Assembly: GCA_965227745.1 (NCBI GenBank)
Contig: OZ245769.1
Location: forward strand, 5,022,001-5,086,000
Length of the DNA stretch: 64,000 nucleotides
DNA from: GAS368 sp965227745
Lineage (GTDB): Bacteria; Verrucomicrobiota; Verrucomicrobiia; Opitutales; Opitutaceae
Direction: 5' to 3'
The notes under the pieces were generated by a model. That model saw nothing but the letters and a program-made list of their open reading frames with translations, was not told where the DNA came from and did no database searches. Positions within the stretch are counted from its first letter, which is position 1, and each line of letters begins with the position of its first letter. Shown here piece by piece: positions 63,344-64,000 of this stretch. The translations under genes and the position numbers were made by a program.

Positions 63344-64000
63344 TCAGAGTTGCTTCTTCGCGAGTTCACCGAGCGTGCGCAGGGCGGTCTCGATGGGCTC
63401 GCTCCAGGGAATGCCGCAGTTCATCCGCAGGCAGTTCTTGTAGCGCTCCTTCACGGAGAAAAGCGGGCCTGGCGCCGTGCTGATGTGGTGCTTCAGCGCC
63501 TCGCGGTGCAGCTTCGTCGTGTCGATGCCGGTCGGCATTTCGATCCAGAGCACAAAGCTCCCTTCCGGCCGACTGAGCCGCGTGCCCTCGGGGAAATAGC
63601 GGAGGATCGCCTGCGAAAACAGGTGAAGTTGGCTGTGATAAGCGCGCCGGATCGACCGCAGGTGGTGGTCGTAGCCGCCATTGCGCAGAAAGTCCGACAC
63701 GGTCTTCTGCAAGACGACGGGCGTGCCGAGCGTGTTGGTAAACTTGAGGCGCCGCACGCGCTCGAGGTAGCGACCCGGCGCGCACCAACCCACGCGCAGC
63801 GAGGGCGCGAGGGTCTTGCCAAATGAGCTGCACAACAGCACGCGGCCGTCGGTGTCCCAAGCCTTGAGCGGTTTCGGCCGGCGCTCGCCAAAGTGCAGAT
63901 CGCCATACACGTCGTCCTCGATCGCGGGCACGTCGAACTCCTGGAGGATCTTGTACAGCGCCTCCTTGTTCTCGTCTGGCATGCACGAACCGAGGGGATT
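63344..64000 (-). CDS. PLP-dependent MocR/aminotransferase-like protein (5' end outside window)
   Basis: The C-terminal 218 residues of a fold-type I aminotransferase of the MocR/2-aminoadipate aminotransferase kind. The edge-in residues are NPLGSCMPDENKEALYKILQ, continuing to VPAIEDDVYGDLHFG (cofactor Asp/Tyr), the Schiff-base lysine in CSSFGKTLAPSLRVGW, and RPEGSFVLWIEMP. The N-terminal part is missing, so a GntR-type DNA-binding domain cannot be confirmed. It is the first of the minus-strand genes at the right edge, separated from the GNAT unit by an inverted repeat. Confidence 0.85.
   Translation of the reverse strand, partial: NPLGSCMPDENKEALYKILQEFDVPAIEDDVYGDLHFGERRPKPLKAWDTDGRVLLCSSFGKTLAPSLRVGWCAPGRYLERVRRLKFTNTLGTPVVLQKTVSDFLRNGGYDHHLRSIRRAYHSQLHLFSQAILRYFPEGTRLSRPEGSFVLWIEMPTGIDTTKLHREALKHHISTAPGPLFSVKERYKNCLRMNCGIPWSEPIETALRTLGELAKKQL

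Overview
The window looks like part of a chromosome from a high-GC member of the Verrucomicrobiota, most likely the Opitutaceae. This placement is inferred from gene content. The evidence is a PVC-type cytochrome/DUF1549/DUF1553 protein paired with a Tat-exported DUF1501 protein, sulfatases, Tat-exported Gfo/Idh/MocA and TIM-barrel proteins, and a giant NHL/Ig-like surface protein with the duplicated C-terminal domain common in that family. There are about 44 protein genes on both strands. No rRNA, tRNA, CRISPR array or prophage was seen.

Layout. 1-4.0 kb: the end of a DUF1611-like gene, then a mannosylfructose pair (mfpsA and an mfppA phosphatase fused to a glycosidase-like domain). 4.0-6.8 kb: a methyltransferase, a small membrane protein and an MFS transporter. 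7.5-16 kb: minus-strand exported or periplasmic carbohydrate-type genes (Gfo/Idh/MocA oxidoreductase, sugar isomerase/epimerase, cupin, DUF1501, PSCyt/DUF1549/DUF1553). 16.2-22.7 kb: plus-strand sulfatase, class V aminotransferase, aldo/keto reductase and a PafA-type phosphatase. 23.2-30.8 kb: a scattered Weimberg-type pentonate route (YjhG-type xylonate dehydratase, ketoglutarate-semialdehyde dehydrogenase, FAH-family dehydratase, SDR), interrupted by a lower-GC gene with a HEPN-like motif and a small antitoxin-like gene. 31.1-37.5 kb: the giant surface protein, broken by a single-base frameshift. 38-44.8 kb: an NHL protein, a BNR_4 protein, CstA and a GMC oxidoreductase. 44.8-46.1 kb: an IS110-family element sitting in the loop of a long hairpin. 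46.2-53.7 kb: IPP isomerase facing an ebo cluster (eboB, eboE, eboC, eboD, eboF) that carries a toxin-antitoxin pair and a hairpin element. 53.9-58.3 kb: a sigma factor, a Gly-rich exported protein and a LytTR/histidine kinase pair. 58.5-64 kb: small proteins, a GNAT plus two EamA transporters, and a truncated PLP aminotransferase.

Two window-wide patterns stand out. First, nearly every long intergenic gap is filled with several families of short modular repeats, densest at 27.8-28.9 kb. Second, most start codons lack a Shine-Dalgarno sequence and follow a C/T-rich tract instead. The IS110 transposase and the SRPBCC gene are exceptions with purine-rich SD-like sequences. This C/T-rich context was also used to choose several start codons.
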